NCBI RefSeq assembly: GCF_007830155.1
Contig: NZ_VLKY01000014.1
Span: forward strand, 32,051-96,050
From: Pseudomonas duriflava
GTDB lineage: Bacteria > Pseudomonadota > Gammaproteobacteria > Pseudomonadales > Pseudomonadaceae
DNA length: 64,000 bases
Reading direction: 5' to 3'
The notes under the pieces were generated by a model. It made no database searches. It was given only the letters and a program-made list of their open reading frames with translations, and had not been told where the DNA came from. Shown here one piece after another: positions 41,483 to 50,462 of this stretch; the first letter of the stretch is position 1, and each line of letters begins with the position of its first letter. Made by a program: the position numbers and the translations under genes.

Positions 41483-42364
41483 TCAGCAAAGGTCTGCCTC
41501 GGGAAGCGTCAGGCACTGCGGGATGGCCTGAGGCTGCCAATGAGCGATGCCCCAGCGCAGTATCTCGGCTGGGGTAGCACCCGTTAATTCTTGTGGCGGA
41601 TGTTGTTTCAGAGCGCGCAGGCCGCGCAGCAACAGCGAACTGGCTTCGTTGGCCGCGAGTGGCGGCGAACGATAGGATTTACCCAGCTTGTGACCATCCG
41701 GTTGGATAATCAGGGGAACGTGCAGATAGCGTGGCTGCGACAGGCCCAGTAGCTCCTGCAAGTAAAGTTGTCGTGGCGTAGAGTCCAGCAGGTCCGCGCC
41801 ACGAACGATATCGGTTACGCCTTGCCAGGCATCGTCCAGAACAACGGCTAACTGATAGGCATAGAATCCATCTCGACGGCAAATAATAAAATCGCCAACT
41901 TCACGGCCTAGATGTTGTTGAAACGTGCCTTGTACCCGGTCGGTAAAGCTATAGACCAATTCGGGTACTCGAATACGAATAGCGGCCTTCTGCGGTAGGT
42001 GCTGGGCATTGCGGCAGATCCCGGGGTAGAGGCCGCCAAGCCCTTCGAGCTGCTTTCGCGAGCACGTGCAGGCGTAGGCGAGACCGCTTTGCATCAGGCG
42101 CGCAACCGTCGCGGCGTAGATTTCGTGGCGTTCACTTTGCCGCTCAATGGGGCCATCCCATTCAAAACCGTAACGTTCTAGCGTTTGGAGAATAGCATCC
42201 TGAGCCCCGGGTACCTCACGAGGGGGATCCAGGTCTTCCATGCGAACCCGCCAGATACCTTGCTTGGCACGTGCATCCAGATAGGAAGCAAGAGCTGCGA
42301 TAAGGGAGCCAAAATGCAAATAGCCACTGGGAGTAGGCGCGAAGCGGCCGACGTAAGCAGTCAT
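41483..42364 (-). CDS. gluQ: Glutamyl-Q tRNA(Asp) synthetase
   Basis: Glutamylates queuosine in tRNA-Asp without using a tRNA substrate for activation. It has 293 residues from the ATG at 42364 (MTAYVGRFAPTPSGYLHFG). The HIGH motif appears as SGYLHFGSL and the KMSKS-like loop as GHKLGKSYRSPPL. A zinc-binding set of Cys residues in YACTCSRKQLEGLGGLYPGIC is present. It is shorter than GltX and lacks the anticodon-binding domain, which separates it from glutamyl-tRNA synthetase. It lies next to dksA, as in E. coli. Confidence 0.95.
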   Translation of the reverse strand: MTAYVGRFAPTPSGYLHFGSLIAALASYLDARAKQGIWRVRMEDLDPPREVPGAQDAILQTLERYGFEWDGPIERQSERHEIYAATVARLMQSGLAYACTCSRKQLEGLGGLYPGICRNAQHLPQKAAIRIRVPELVYSFTDRVQGTFQQHLGREVGDFIICRRDGFYAYQLAVVLDDAWQGVTDIVRGADLLDSTPRQLYLQELLGLSQPRYLHVPLIIQPDGHKLGKSYRSPPLAANEASSLLLRGLRALKQHPPQELTGATPAEILRWGIAHWQPQAIPQCLTLPEADLC

Positions 42365-42388
42365 GACGTGAACTGAGCTGTAGATAGC

Positions 42389-42411
42389 AAACGGGGCGCC
42401 GAAGCGCCCCG
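42389..42411 (-). terminator. Terminator after dksA
   Basis: On the minus strand CGGGGCGC-TTCG-GCGCCCCG then TTTG: a stable tetraloop stem with a short T-run between dksA and gluQ. Confidence 0.7.
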
Positions 42412-42417
42412 GATCGG

Positions 42418-42861
42418 TCAGGAACCGACCTGCTTTTCCTTGATTTCCGCTAGCGTCTTGCAATCAATGCAGAGGCTGGCTGTTGGACGGGCTTCGAGAC
42501 GGCGGATACCGATTTCGACACCGCACGACTCGCACCAGCCGTATTCGTTGTCTTCGATCATCTGCAGCGTCTCGTCGATCTTCTTGATCAGCTTGCGTTC
42601 ACGGTCCCGCGTACGCAGTTCGAAGCTGAACTCTTCTTCCTGTGTAGCACGGTCGGCCGGGTCGGCATGGCTGCCGGCATCTTCCTTCATGTGGCTCACG
42701 GTGCGGTCGACTTCCTCCCGCAACTCCTGCTTCCACTTATTGAGAATACCAGTGAAGTGCGCACGCATGCGCTCACTCATGTATTCCTCGCCTGCCTCTT
42801 CCTTGTAGGGCTCAAAGCCACGGGTCAAAGGGGCGTTTTGCTGTTTTGCGTCGGTCGGCAT
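42418..42861 (-). CDS. dksA: RNA polymerase-binding transcription factor DksA
   Basis: Secondary-channel factor that works with ppGpp, notably at rRNA promoters. It has 147 residues from the ATG at 42861 (MPTDAKQQNAPL), with GAGAGG upstream. A coiled coil (about 35-110) holds the tip residues DPADRATQE. A four-Cys zinc finger follows: CESCG at about 114 and CIDC at about 135. All four cysteines are present, so this is the canonical rather than the zinc-independent paralogue. Confidence 0.96.
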   Translation of the reverse strand: MPTDAKQQNAPLTRGFEPYKEEAGEEYMSERMRAHFTGILNKWKQELREEVDRTVSHMKEDAGSHADPADRATQEEEFSFELRTRDRERKLIKKIDETLQMIEDNEYGWCESCGVEIGIRRLEARPTASLCIDCKTLAEIKEKQVGS

Positions 42862-43103
42862 GGATGACCCTCTCACTTTCGCTAATCCTGTCCGCAGGCT
42901 GGATATGTTTGACTGGGCAAGAGGCCCCGCGGATGCAAGCGGGCGAACTTACCAGAAGCCATGATGCGGCGCTACTATCTAAATCCCTTCTTTCTAAGGG
43001 TACGGCTACTTTGTTTGCCGGAGCCCCGATCATTGGTGCGTTATTGGTGCCATCTGTATAGCCTTGGTTAGAATTCCTTCTTTCTTACAAGTTCGGATAG
43101 ACC

Positions 43104-44276
43104 ATGGCCAATTCATTTAGTGCGCGCAGCCGTGCCATTGAGCCTTTTCATGTTATGGCGCTGCTGTCGCGGGCCAATCAGTTGCAGGCCGAAGGGCACG
43201 ATGTCATTCACCTAGAGATCGGCGAGCCGGACTTCACTACCGCAGAGCCCGTTATAAAAGCAGGGCAAGCTGCCTTGGCTGAGGGTGCCACACGTTACAC
43301 GACGGCTCGTGGTCTGCCGGCTCTGCGCGAAGCCATTGCAGGCTTTTATGCCGAGCGCTATGGCGTCAGGATTGATCCCGAACGCATCATGATTACACCT
43401 GGGGGTTCGGGGGCTCTGTTGTTGACCAGTGCTCTGCTGGTGGACCCAGGCAAACATTGGCTACTGGCTGATCCAGGATATCCCTGCAATCGGCATTTCC
43501 TGCGCTTGGTCGAAGGCGCGGCGCAGCTGGTGCCAGTAGGGCCGGAAACACGCTACCAATTAACACCGGAGCTGGTCGAGCGGCATTGGACAGATGATAG
43601 CGTAGGCGCGTTGGTGGCCTCGCCGGCCAACCCGACCGGGACGGTCTTGCATCGAGATGAACTGGCAGCGCTTTCCCAGACATTGAACCGTCGTGGTGGT
43701 CATCTGGTGGTAGATGAAATCTATCATGGCCTGACGTACGGACTGGACGCGGCTAGCGTACTGGAAGTAGACGATACCGCCTTCGTGCTTAACAGTTTTT
43801 CAAAGTATTTCGGCATGACCGGTTGGCGGTTAGGCTGGTTGGTTGCACCTGACGAAGCAGTCCCAGAGCTCGAAAAGCTGGCTCAAAATCTCTACATCAG
43901 TGCCTCCACCGTGGCGCAACATGCTGCGCTAGCGTGCTTTACCCCTGAGGCTAATGAAATTTTCGAGAGTCGACGTGCTGAGTTTGCTCGCCGGCGTGAC
44001 TTTCTTCTGCCAGCGTTACGTGCGCTAGGGTTCAATATCGAAGTTGAGCCCGAAGGTGCTTTCTATCTCTATGCCGATATGTCGGCTTTTGGCGGTGATG
44101 CGTATGCATTTTGCCAGCACTTTATCGAGACGGAGCATGTAGCGTTTACGCCGGGTCTCGATTTTGGCCATTACCGGGCTGGGAAGCATGTGCGGTTTGC
44201 CTATACCCAGAGCTTGCCGCGTCTTGAGGAGGCGGTTACACGAATCGCACGTGGCCTGAAGACGTGGCAGTCATGA
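43104..44276 (+). CDS. PLP-dependent class I/II aminotransferase
   Basis: Cytosolic aminotransferase of 390 residues, fold type I. Features: the substrate-side HLEIGEPDFTTAEPV, PLP-contacting ASPANPTGT and DEIYHGLTYG, and the Schiff-base Lys in NSFSKYFGMTGWRLGWL (about residue 234). The C-terminal Arg region is VRFAYTQSLPRLEEA. It is the orthologue of the gene next to dksA in P. aeruginosa (PA4722). The amino-acid specificity cannot be told. sfsA follows 27 bases later, probably in the same operon. Confidence 0.88.
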   Translation: MANSFSARSRAIEPFHVMALLSRANQLQAEGHDVIHLEIGEPDFTTAEPVIKAGQAALAEGATRYTTARGLPALREAIAGFYAERYGVRIDPERIMITPGGSGALLLTSALLVDPGKHWLLADPGYPCNRHFLRLVEGAAQLVPVGPETRYQLTPELVERHWTDDSVGALVASPANPTGTVLHRDELAALSQTLNRRGGHLVVDEIYHGLTYGLDAASVLEVDDTAFVLNSFSKYFGMTGWRLGWLVAPDEAVPELEKLAQNLYISASTVAQHAALACFTPEANEIFESRRAEFARRRDFLLPALRALGFNIEVEPEGAFYLYADMSAFGGDAYAFCQHFIETEHVAFTPGLDFGHYRAGKHVRFAYTQSLPRLEEAVTRIARGLKTWQS

Positions 44277-44303
44277 GTTTGGATTTCATGAAGGGGAGGC
44301 GCT

Positions 44304-45014
44304 ATGCAGTTTGATCCTCCGTTGGAAGAAGGACGCCTGATTCGTCGTTACAAGCGCTTTCTAGCCGATGTCGAGACCGTCACAGGTGAGTTGATCACGA
44401 TTCATTGCCCTAATACTGGCTCGATGCTCAATTGCCAGGGGGAGGGCATGCGGATCTGGTTCAGCCGCTCCAGTGATCCCAAGCGTAAACTGCCAGGTAC
44501 CTGGGAGCTGGTGGAAACGCCGCACGGCCGGTTGGCCTGTATCAATACGGGGCGGGCTAACCAGCTTGTCGAAGAGGCCTTGTTGGCCGGTACGATTACT
44601 GAACTTGCCGGTTTTACTGGCTTACGCCGTGAAGTGCCCTATGGTACTGAGAATAGCCGTGCCGACTTTAGGCTCTCTTATCCTATGGGAGAGGTCTTCG
44701 TAGAGGTAAAAAGCGTTACGCTGGGGTATGACAGTTCTGCCGTAGCGGCTTTTCCTGATGCCGTGACGATCCGCGGAGCCAAGCACCTGCGTGAACTGGC
44801 TGCCTTGGCTCGGGCTGGAAATCGTGCGGTTCTGCTGTATTGCGTTAATTTGAACGGTATTGAGGCCGTGCGGCCAGCAGATGATATCGATCCCGCTTAT
44901 GCGCGGGCCTTATGTGACGCACAGGAGGCTGGTGTCGAGGTGCTTGCCTACGGTGTGCATATCACGCCGGTTGCTTTGACGCTCCAACATCCTCTGATCG
45001 TTCAACTTATGTAA
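44304..45014 (+). CDS. sfsA: SfsA family protein
   Basis: A 236-residue member of the SfsA (sugar fermentation stimulation) family, a nuclease-like/DNA-binding fold of uncertain function. Family marks: [50 protein letters not shown], the acidic [13 protein letters not shown] and [23 protein letters not shown] precedes the ATG. It is full length and follows the aminotransferase gene. Confidence 0.93.
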   Translation: MQFDPPLEEGRLIRRYKRFLADVETVTGELITIHCPNTGSMLNCQGEGMRIWFSRSSDPKRKLPGTWELVETPHGRLACINTGRANQLVEEALLAGTITELAGFTGLRREVPYGTENSRADFRLSYPMGEVFVEVKSVTLGYDSSAVAAFPDAVTIRGAKHLRELAALARAGNRAVLLYCVNLNGIEAVRPADDIDPAYARALCDAQEAGVEVLAYGVHITPVALTLQHPLIVQLM

Positions 45015-45395
45015 TCAAGCTGCGACAGGTCTATCGCGGTATGTTACTGCCGTGAAGCCCGCTCCGTTACCGTGCACATAGCATGACGCTGCGGGTTGCC
45101 CCTGTCTGCTCTGTGATCTATTGCGGTGCGCTGTCATTCTTCAGTCGCCTTAAACAGGGCACATCAGACGTCATGTGCGAAGGCCGCAGTCTATAGATCC
45201 CAAGGAAAATATGCGTTTGTGCTATTCCTGTCTGATCGGTCAGGTTTGGCACGGCACATGCTTGCGCTCCCTCCCGTTTTCAAGATGTATCCATAAGTAA
45301 CCATTTCTGAATGTTGTCACTTTAGGTAGGTTCGAGCTCGTAGCTCCCCTGCAGTGCCTGGCTTGGCAGATGTTCGATTTTGAAGGAGCGTAACC
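45015..45395. other. Regulatory gap between sfsA and tsx
   Basis: 381 bases with no gene. It contains the sigma-54 promoter listed separately and possible activator half-sites (ATGTTACTGCC near 45040 and CCGTTACCG near 45053), which resemble the GTTACCG half-site near crcZ. About 123 bases of leader precede tsx. I saw no clear terminator for sfsA. Confidence 0.5.
45247..45262 (+). promoter_or_regulatory. Candidate sigma-54 promoter of the nucleoside operon
   Basis: TGGCACGGCACATGCT: a perfect TGGCAC -24 half, and GC at -12 with exact twelve-base spacing. Predicted start about 45273. It is the only strong promoter-like signal I find upstream of tsx. Confidence 0.7.
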
Positions 45396-46373
45396 GTGGA
45401 GCTACGTGAAGCTTTCCGTTCTTCATCCTTATCGCCTGCTGGATGGGGCACTGTTCTAGTGATCTTAATGTTCGTGTCAGGCGTCAGCCGGCCTGCCTGG
45501 AGTGCTACGCCGCCGGCCGAAGGCCGCGATAGTGCGCAGGGCGAAACGTTGAGCTACGAAATCACCGAGCCGGTCGACAAGGGAAAATACCTCTCCTCCT
45601 GGTACAACCAGAACTTCACTTTGATAGGCAGCAAGGACATCAGCTTTGGGCCGCAGCCGGTTGATGACATCTACTTGGAATATGAATATTTCGGTCGCAA
45701 GGGGCCTTTCGAACTATACGGCTATATCGATATTCCTAAAGTGCTGGGCATTGGTAACAGCCACGACAACGGGGTATGGGACAAGGGCTCGCCGGTCTTT
45801 ATGGAGCATGAGCCTCGTATTTCCATTGACGAGCTGTTGGGCCGCAAACTTGGGTTCGGGCCGTTCAAGGAGTTCTATGTCGCTTTTGATTGGATTTATG
45901 ACCATGGTCATAACAGCGACAACCGCGGCAATACCCTTTATAGCGGGCTGGGTACAGATATCGAGACGGGTACGCCGCTCAGTCTTTCCGCCAATTTCTA
46001 TGCCCGGCGGCAATGGGAAAACTACGGCGCCGCAAATGAATACTCATGGGACGGTTACCGCGCTCAACTAAAGTACATCCTGCCCCTGGGGGCGTTCAGT
46101 AACGGTGCCTCACTGACATATATAGGTTTTACCAATTTTGACTTTGGCTCGGATCTGCACGACAAGGCCGGCCCGTCTCGTACCGCTAACGCTACCGTGG
46201 CGACCAACGTACTTCTGTATTCCTTTACGCACCTGCGCTTCATGGCTGTCGGCCGTTATTTCCATAATGGCGGACAGTGGAAGGATGATACTGAGCTGAA
46301 CTTTGGCGAGGGACCGTTCCGGGCGCGCTCCAATGGATGGGGCTACTACTTTGGGGTTGGTTATCAATTCTGA
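45396..46373 (+). CDS. tsx: Nucleoside-specific outer-membrane channel Tsx
   Basis: Outer-membrane pore letting nucleosides into the periplasm. It has 325 residues with a GTG start at 45396, 8 bases after AAGGAG. A signal peptide is present (hydrophobic VLILMFVSGVSRPAWSA, cleavage about residue 35). The mature part is a 12-strand barrel type with YLSSWYNQNFTLIGS, YGYIDIPKVLGIGNSHDNG and the terminal aromatic YYFGVGYQF expected of outer-membrane barrels. It is the first gene of the operon with cdd, nupC, deoC, deoA and deoD. Confidence 0.92.
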   Translation: MELREAFRSSSLSPAGWGTVLVILMFVSGVSRPAWSATPPAEGRDSAQGETLSYEITEPVDKGKYLSSWYNQNFTLIGSKDISFGPQPVDDIYLEYEYFGRKGPFELYGYIDIPKVLGIGNSHDNGVWDKGSPVFMEHEPRISIDELLGRKLGFGPFKEFYVAFDWIYDHGHNSDNRGNTLYSGLGTDIETGTPLSLSANFYARRQWENYGAANEYSWDGYRAQLKYILPLGAFSNGASLTYIGFTNFDFGSDLHDKAGPSRTANATVATNVLLYSFTHLRFMAVGRYFHNGGQWKDDTELNFGEGPFRARSNGWGYYFGVGYQF

Positions 46374-46442
46374 TCTGACTCTCTACCACGGCGCTCTAGG
46401 CTCGTTACAGTACCGGCCCGCCAACAGACCATAGGTAATAAC

Positions 46443-46856
46443 ATGAACGAAAACGCCTCGATTCCTCAGGGCTATCTACTTGAGGAGGCGAAAATAGCCG
46501 CCACGCTTACTTACTCTCCTTATTCGAAGTTTCCCGTGGGTGCTGCGCTCCTGACTGCACAGGGCGGAGTAGTTCGCGGATGCAACGTGGAAAACATCTC
46601 TTATGGGCTGACCAACTGTGCTGAGCGCAGCGCCTTGTTTTCCGCCGTAAGCCAGGGTCTGCCGCCGCGAAGCTTCAAAGCAATTGCTGTCTATGCACCC
46701 AATGTCGAACTGATCAGCCCCTGCGGCGCCTGTAGGCAGGTACTAATCGAGCTGATGGCACCCGATGCCGTGGTGATCTGCCAGGGAAGCAACCCTGCAG
46801 TGACAAAAGTATGGACGCTTCCAGAATTGCTTCCTGGTGCTTTCGATTCTTTCTAA
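46443..46856 (+). CDS. cdd: Cytidine deaminase
   Basis: Deaminates cytidine and deoxycytidine to uridine and deoxyuridine. It has 137 residues, the short homotetrameric type rather than the long E. coli type. Zinc ligands: Cys in NCAERSALF (with catalytic Glu) and the Cys pair in SPCGACRQVL. The substrate-binding YSKFPVGAAL and CNVENISYGLTNCAER are also conserved. It lies 69 bases after tsx and 69 bases before nupC. Confidence 0.96.
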   Translation: MNENASIPQGYLLEEAKIAATLTYSPYSKFPVGAALLTAQGGVVRGCNVENISYGLTNCAERSALFSAVSQGLPPRSFKAIAVYAPNVELISPCGACRQVLIELMAPDAVVICQGSNPAVTKVWTLPELLPGAFDSF

Positions 46857-46925
46857 CGTTACCGCAGCATCTTCCTTCGGTTTAGAAGGGATGCATAGCC
46901 TTCTTGTGTGTTAGGAGACGACACC

Positions 46926-48188
46926 ATGATCAGTCTTGTCGGGATGGCCGTACTCGTTGCGATTGCTGTTGCACTATCCGCCCATCGACGCGCCATCAAC
47001 TGGCGTACGGTAGGTTGCGCGTTCCTGATTCAGGCAGCATTGGGCGCCTTCGCCCTGTATGTACCATGGGGGCAATCAACGCTAGCGGCTGCATCCAGCG
47101 GAGTGGCGTCCCTGCAGGGGTATGCCAACCAGGGTATCGATTTTCTGTTTGGTGGCCTAAGCAGTCCCAAAATGTTCGAGCTCTTCGGCAGCGGGGGCTT
47201 CATCTTTGCGCTTAAGGTCTTGCCGGTTATCGTATTCTTCAGCGCCTTTATTTCTGTGCTGTATTACCTGGGCATTATGACGCTGATCATTCGCCTGATC
47301 GGTACACCGCTGCGCTGGCTGCTAGGGACCAGTCGTACCGAGTCCATGTCCGCAACAGCAAATATTTTCGTCGGGCAGACCGAGGCCCCCCTCGTCATCC
47401 GGCCTTTTATAGCCACCATGACTCAGTCGGAGCTCTTTGCAGTAATGGTCGGCGGTGTGGCCTCGGTAGCGGGCTCGGTACTGATTGGCTATGCCAGTCT
47501 TGGTATCGACCTGAAATACCTTATTGCCGCCAGCTTCATGGCTGCGCCAGGCGGTTTGCTGATGGCCAAGCTAATGATGCCGGAAACTGAAAAGCCCCAC
47601 GATACGTTGCGTAATGTGCTTGATACAGACGGTGAAAAACCGGCTAACGTGATCGATGCTGCGGCAGTTGGCGCATCTAGTGGTCTGGCATTGGCCTTGA
47701 ATGTGGGCGCCATGCTGCTTGTGTTCATTGCCCTAATCGCCTTGCTCAATGGCTTGTTGGGCTGGGCTGGTAGCTGGGTCGGGTATCCACAGCTCAGTTT
47801 GCAACTGGTACTAGGTTACCTTTTCTCGCCGCTGGCCTTTGTGCTTGGCGTTCCCTGGAACGAGGCCATCCAGGCAGGAGGCCTTATCGGTCAGAAAATC
47901 GTGCTCAACGAGTTCGTTGCCTATGTAGATCTGGCAAATTATATCGATCCTGCCAGGGCCCTTGAAACAGGCCGCCAGATCTTGTCTGAGCGGACTCAAA
48001 TCATCACAACGTTTGCCTTGTGCGGCTTCGCCAATCTGTCATCAATCGGCATTCTGCTTGGCGGCCTGGGCGTCATGGCTCCCAATCGACGTCAGGACCT
48101 AGCACGTATGGGGGTTAAGGCTGTCATTGCCGGCACGTTGTCCAATTTGATGAGTGCAGCGATTGCCGGTTTTTTCATTGCACTTTGA
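46926..48188 (+). CDS. nupC: NupC-type concentrative nucleoside transporter
   Basis: Inner-membrane ion-coupled nucleoside importer of the CNT family. It has 420 residues with about 10 membrane segments. CNT marks: [40 protein letters not shown] (substrate and sodium site) and [19 protein letters not shown]-terminal [18 protein letters not shown] follows. The ATG at 46926 lies 9 bases after GGAG; an in-frame GTG at 46908 would precede that site. With Tsx it forms a complete uptake route. Confidence 0.95.
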   Translation: MISLVGMAVLVAIAVALSAHRRAINWRTVGCAFLIQAALGAFALYVPWGQSTLAAASSGVASLQGYANQGIDFLFGGLSSPKMFELFGSGGFIFALKVLPVIVFFSAFISVLYYLGIMTLIIRLIGTPLRWLLGTSRTESMSATANIFVGQTEAPLVIRPFIATMTQSELFAVMVGGVASVAGSVLIGYASLGIDLKYLIAASFMAAPGGLLMAKLMMPETEKPHDTLRNVLDTDGEKPANVIDAAAVGASSGLALALNVGAMLLVFIALIALLNGLLGWAGSWVGYPQLSLQLVLGYLFSPLAFVLGVPWNEAIQAGGLIGQKIVLNEFVAYVDLANYIDPARALETGRQILSERTQIITTFALCGFANLSSIGILLGGLGVMAPNRRQDLARMGVKAVIAGTLSNLMSAAIAGFFIAL

Positions 48189-48242
48189 TCCATACGGGTG
48201 TTTATCCGCGCCCGGTTCACTGCCTTGCTTTGGAGTTTTGCC

Positions 48243-49019
48243 ATGAGTTATTCCGCAACGACGGCGCTTGCTACGCAGGCTATCGGTCTGCTGGATCTTA
48301 CGTCACTTAACGGTAACGATAGTGACGCCACGATTACCGCTCTCTGTGAGCGCGCCTTGACGCCTGTTGGCGCCGTAGCTGCCGTCTGCGTTTATCCGCG
48401 TTTCGTGCCGTTGGCCCGGCAGGTTCTGGATCGCCTTGGCGCTGGCTTGGTACGTATCGCGACGGTTACCAATTTCCCCCAGGGCGATGCGGATATCGAG
48501 CGAGCGGCGGCGGAGACCCGAGCAGCGGTAGCGGCAGGGGCGGATGAGGTCGACGTGGTTTATCCATATCGGGCCCTCATGAAGGGTGACCGCAGCGTAG
48601 GGCATGCTCTAGTGCAGGCTTGCAAAACTGCTTGCGGCGAGCACGCCCTGCTCAAGGTCATCCTGGAAACCGGGGAGCTGGCCGATCCAGAATTAATCGA
48701 GTTCGCCAGTCGTGATGCTATTGCTGCCGGTGCCGACTTTATTAAGACCAGTACGGGAAAGGTAGCGGTCAATGCTACACCGGAAGCCGCTGAGATCATG
48801 CTGCGTGTCATCGCTGAACAGGGTGGGCGTGTCGGCTTCAAACCGGCTGGCGGCATGCGTACTCTGGACGATGCGCGAATGTATATCGAACAGGCCGAGC
48901 GCTACTTGGACGCCAGCTGGGTTCAGTCTTCTCACTTGCGCTTGGGCGCCTCCAGTCTTTTGAACGATCTGCTCCGTCATGTAGGTCAGGAAAGTACAAC
49001 GGCCCAGGGAGACTACTAG
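48243..49019 (+). CDS. deoC: Deoxyribose-phosphate aldolase
   Basis: Splits deoxyribose-5-phosphate into acetaldehyde and glyceraldehyde-3-phosphate. It has 258 residues, close to the E. coli enzyme, from the ATG at 48243 after TTGGAG. The Schiff-base Lys lies in [16 protein letters not shown] (about residue 167) and the proton-relay Lys in [11 protein letters not shown] (about 201). DEVDVVYPY is also present. deoA begins one base after its stop. The upstream in-frame GTG at 48198 is not supported. Confidence 0.96.
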   Translation: MSYSATTALATQAIGLLDLTSLNGNDSDATITALCERALTPVGAVAAVCVYPRFVPLARQVLDRLGAGLVRIATVTNFPQGDADIERAAAETRAAVAAGADEVDVVYPYRALMKGDRSVGHALVQACKTACGEHALLKVILETGELADPELIEFASRDAIAAGADFIKTSTGKVAVNATPEAAEIMLRVIAEQGGRVGFKPAGGMRTLDDARMYIEQAERYLDASWVQSSHLRLGASSLLNDLLRHVGQESTTAQGDY

Positions 49020-49020
49020 C

Positions 49021-50325
49021 ATGTGGTTGGCCCAAGAGGTCATCCGTCGCAAGCGTGACGGGCTAGCATTGAATGCTGACGATATTCGGCGCTTCGTTCG
49101 TGGCATTACAGACGCAAGCCTGAGCGAAGGTCAGATCGCGGCGTTTGCCATGGCCGTTCTCCTCAAAGGAATGACCCTTGAAGAGCGTATCGCCTTGACG
49201 ACCGCTATGCGCGATTCAGGTCAGGTGCTTCAATGGAACCTGCCGGGGCCCGTTGTGGACAAGCACTCTACCGGTGGGGTTGGTGACTTGGTCAGCCTGG
49301 CCTTGGCGCCGCTATTGGCCGCATGTGGCTGTTTCGTGCCGATGATTTCAGGGCGTGGACTCGGTCATACCGGCGGGACCCTTGATAAGCTGGACAGTAT
49401 CCCCGGTTACAACTGCCAGCCGACACCTGAGCAACTTCGGCAGGTCGTGAAGGAGGTTGGATGCGCCATCGTGGGACAGACGACCAACCTGGCCCCAGCG
49501 GATAAACGGCTATATGCCATTCGCGATGTTACCGGCACGGTTGAGTCTATCGATCTGATCACCGCTTCCATCCTGGCTAAGAAACTGGCAGCAGGGCTCG
49601 ATGTGTTGGTCATGGATGTAAAGACCGGCAATGGCGCATTTATGGCTGAGGCGCAACAGGCCCATGATCTGGCCGAGAGTATCGTTGCAGTAGCCAGGGG
49701 AGCCGGTGTGAAAACCCGAACCCTGATAACCGACATGAATCAGCCGCTGGCGCGCAGTGCAGGTAATGCCCTGGAAGTTGCCGAGGCCATTGCCTTGCTC
49801 AAGGGCGAGGTGCGTAGTGCACGGCTATGGGAGGTCACGCTGGCGCTGGCGGAGGAAGTGCTCGTTATGGCCGGGCAAGCCGACACGCTAGTGGCTGCGC
49901 GGGAGCGTCTGCTCAATGCATGGAAAAGCGGGTCGGCGAAAGAACGCTTTGCTCATATGGTGCGAGCCCTGGGAGGGCCGCTAGATTTAACCGAGGCGCC
50001 TGAACGTTACCTACCCATTGCACCTGTTTGCCAGCCGGTATGGCCGGCAGAGCAGGGGCTCGTCATAAGTGTTGATACTCGGGCGGTCGGCCTGGCCGTG
50101 GTGAGCTTGGGCGGAGGCCGTCACCATCCTGAGGATCACGTGAACCTGGCGGTTGGCTTTAGTGACCTGGCTTTTCCGGGCGAGAGAGTAGACGAGACGC
50201 GTCCTCTGGGCTGGGTGCATGCTCAAAACCAGACGCAGGCCAATGAGGCAGCCCTGGCATTACGAGCCGCTTACCATTTGGGTAACAGCTACACCGACAA
50301 GCGGCTGATCCATAAGCGTCTATAG
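49021..50325 (+). CDS. deoA: Thymidine phosphorylase
   Basis: Phosphorolyses thymidine and deoxyuridine to the base and deoxyribose-1-phosphate. It has 434 residues. Phosphate and substrate motifs: VDKHSTGGVGDLVSLALAP, ISGRGLGHTGGTLDKLDSI (family signature), DVTGTVESI and MDVKTGNGAFM. It is full length. It is tightly joined to deoC. Its product needs phosphopentomutase (DeoB) before DeoC can act; no intact deoB follows. Confidence 0.97.
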   Translation: MWLAQEVIRRKRDGLALNADDIRRFVRGITDASLSEGQIAAFAMAVLLKGMTLEERIALTTAMRDSGQVLQWNLPGPVVDKHSTGGVGDLVSLALAPLLAACGCFVPMISGRGLGHTGGTLDKLDSIPGYNCQPTPEQLRQVVKEVGCAIVGQTTNLAPADKRLYAIRDVTGTVESIDLITASILAKKLAAGLDVLVMDVKTGNGAFMAEAQQAHDLAESIVAVARGAGVKTRTLITDMNQPLARSAGNALEVAEAIALLKGEVRSARLWEVTLALAEEVLVMAGQADTLVAARERLLNAWKSGSAKERFAHMVRALGGPLDLTEAPERYLPIAPVCQPVWPAEQGLVISVDTRAVGLAVVSLGGGRHHPEDHVNLAVGFSDLAFPGERVDETRPLGWVHAQNQTQANEAALALRAAYHLGNSYTDKRLIHKRL

Positions 50326-50333
50326 GCGTGGTC

Positions 50334-50462
50334 ATGAAGAAAACCATCTTGCTAGTACGCGACTCCTTCAAGCCAGTGCCGCGGCTTGTACTTCTCAGGG
50401 AACCCACCATACAGGTTCCCTCGTTTCCATCGTCTTCTTATCGTTCTGCCGGAGCCAGCTGA
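50334..50462 (+). pseudogene. Possible deoB (phosphopentomutase) 5' relic
   Basis: A 42-residue frame starting at ATG 50334: MKKTILLVRDSFKPVP, then unrelated sequence ending RSAGAS and TGA directly before the deoD ATG. Phosphopentomutases begin, from memory, MKRxxxxVLDSFGIGA, so the first 12 residues look like a DeoB start with one change, after which similarity stops. deoB normally sits between deoA and deoD in enterobacteria and vibrios. An internal deletion leaving the start and the deoD ribosome-binding site would explain this. A hairpin AGGGAACC/GGTTCCCT (50397-50421) lies inside. Confidence 0.45.
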
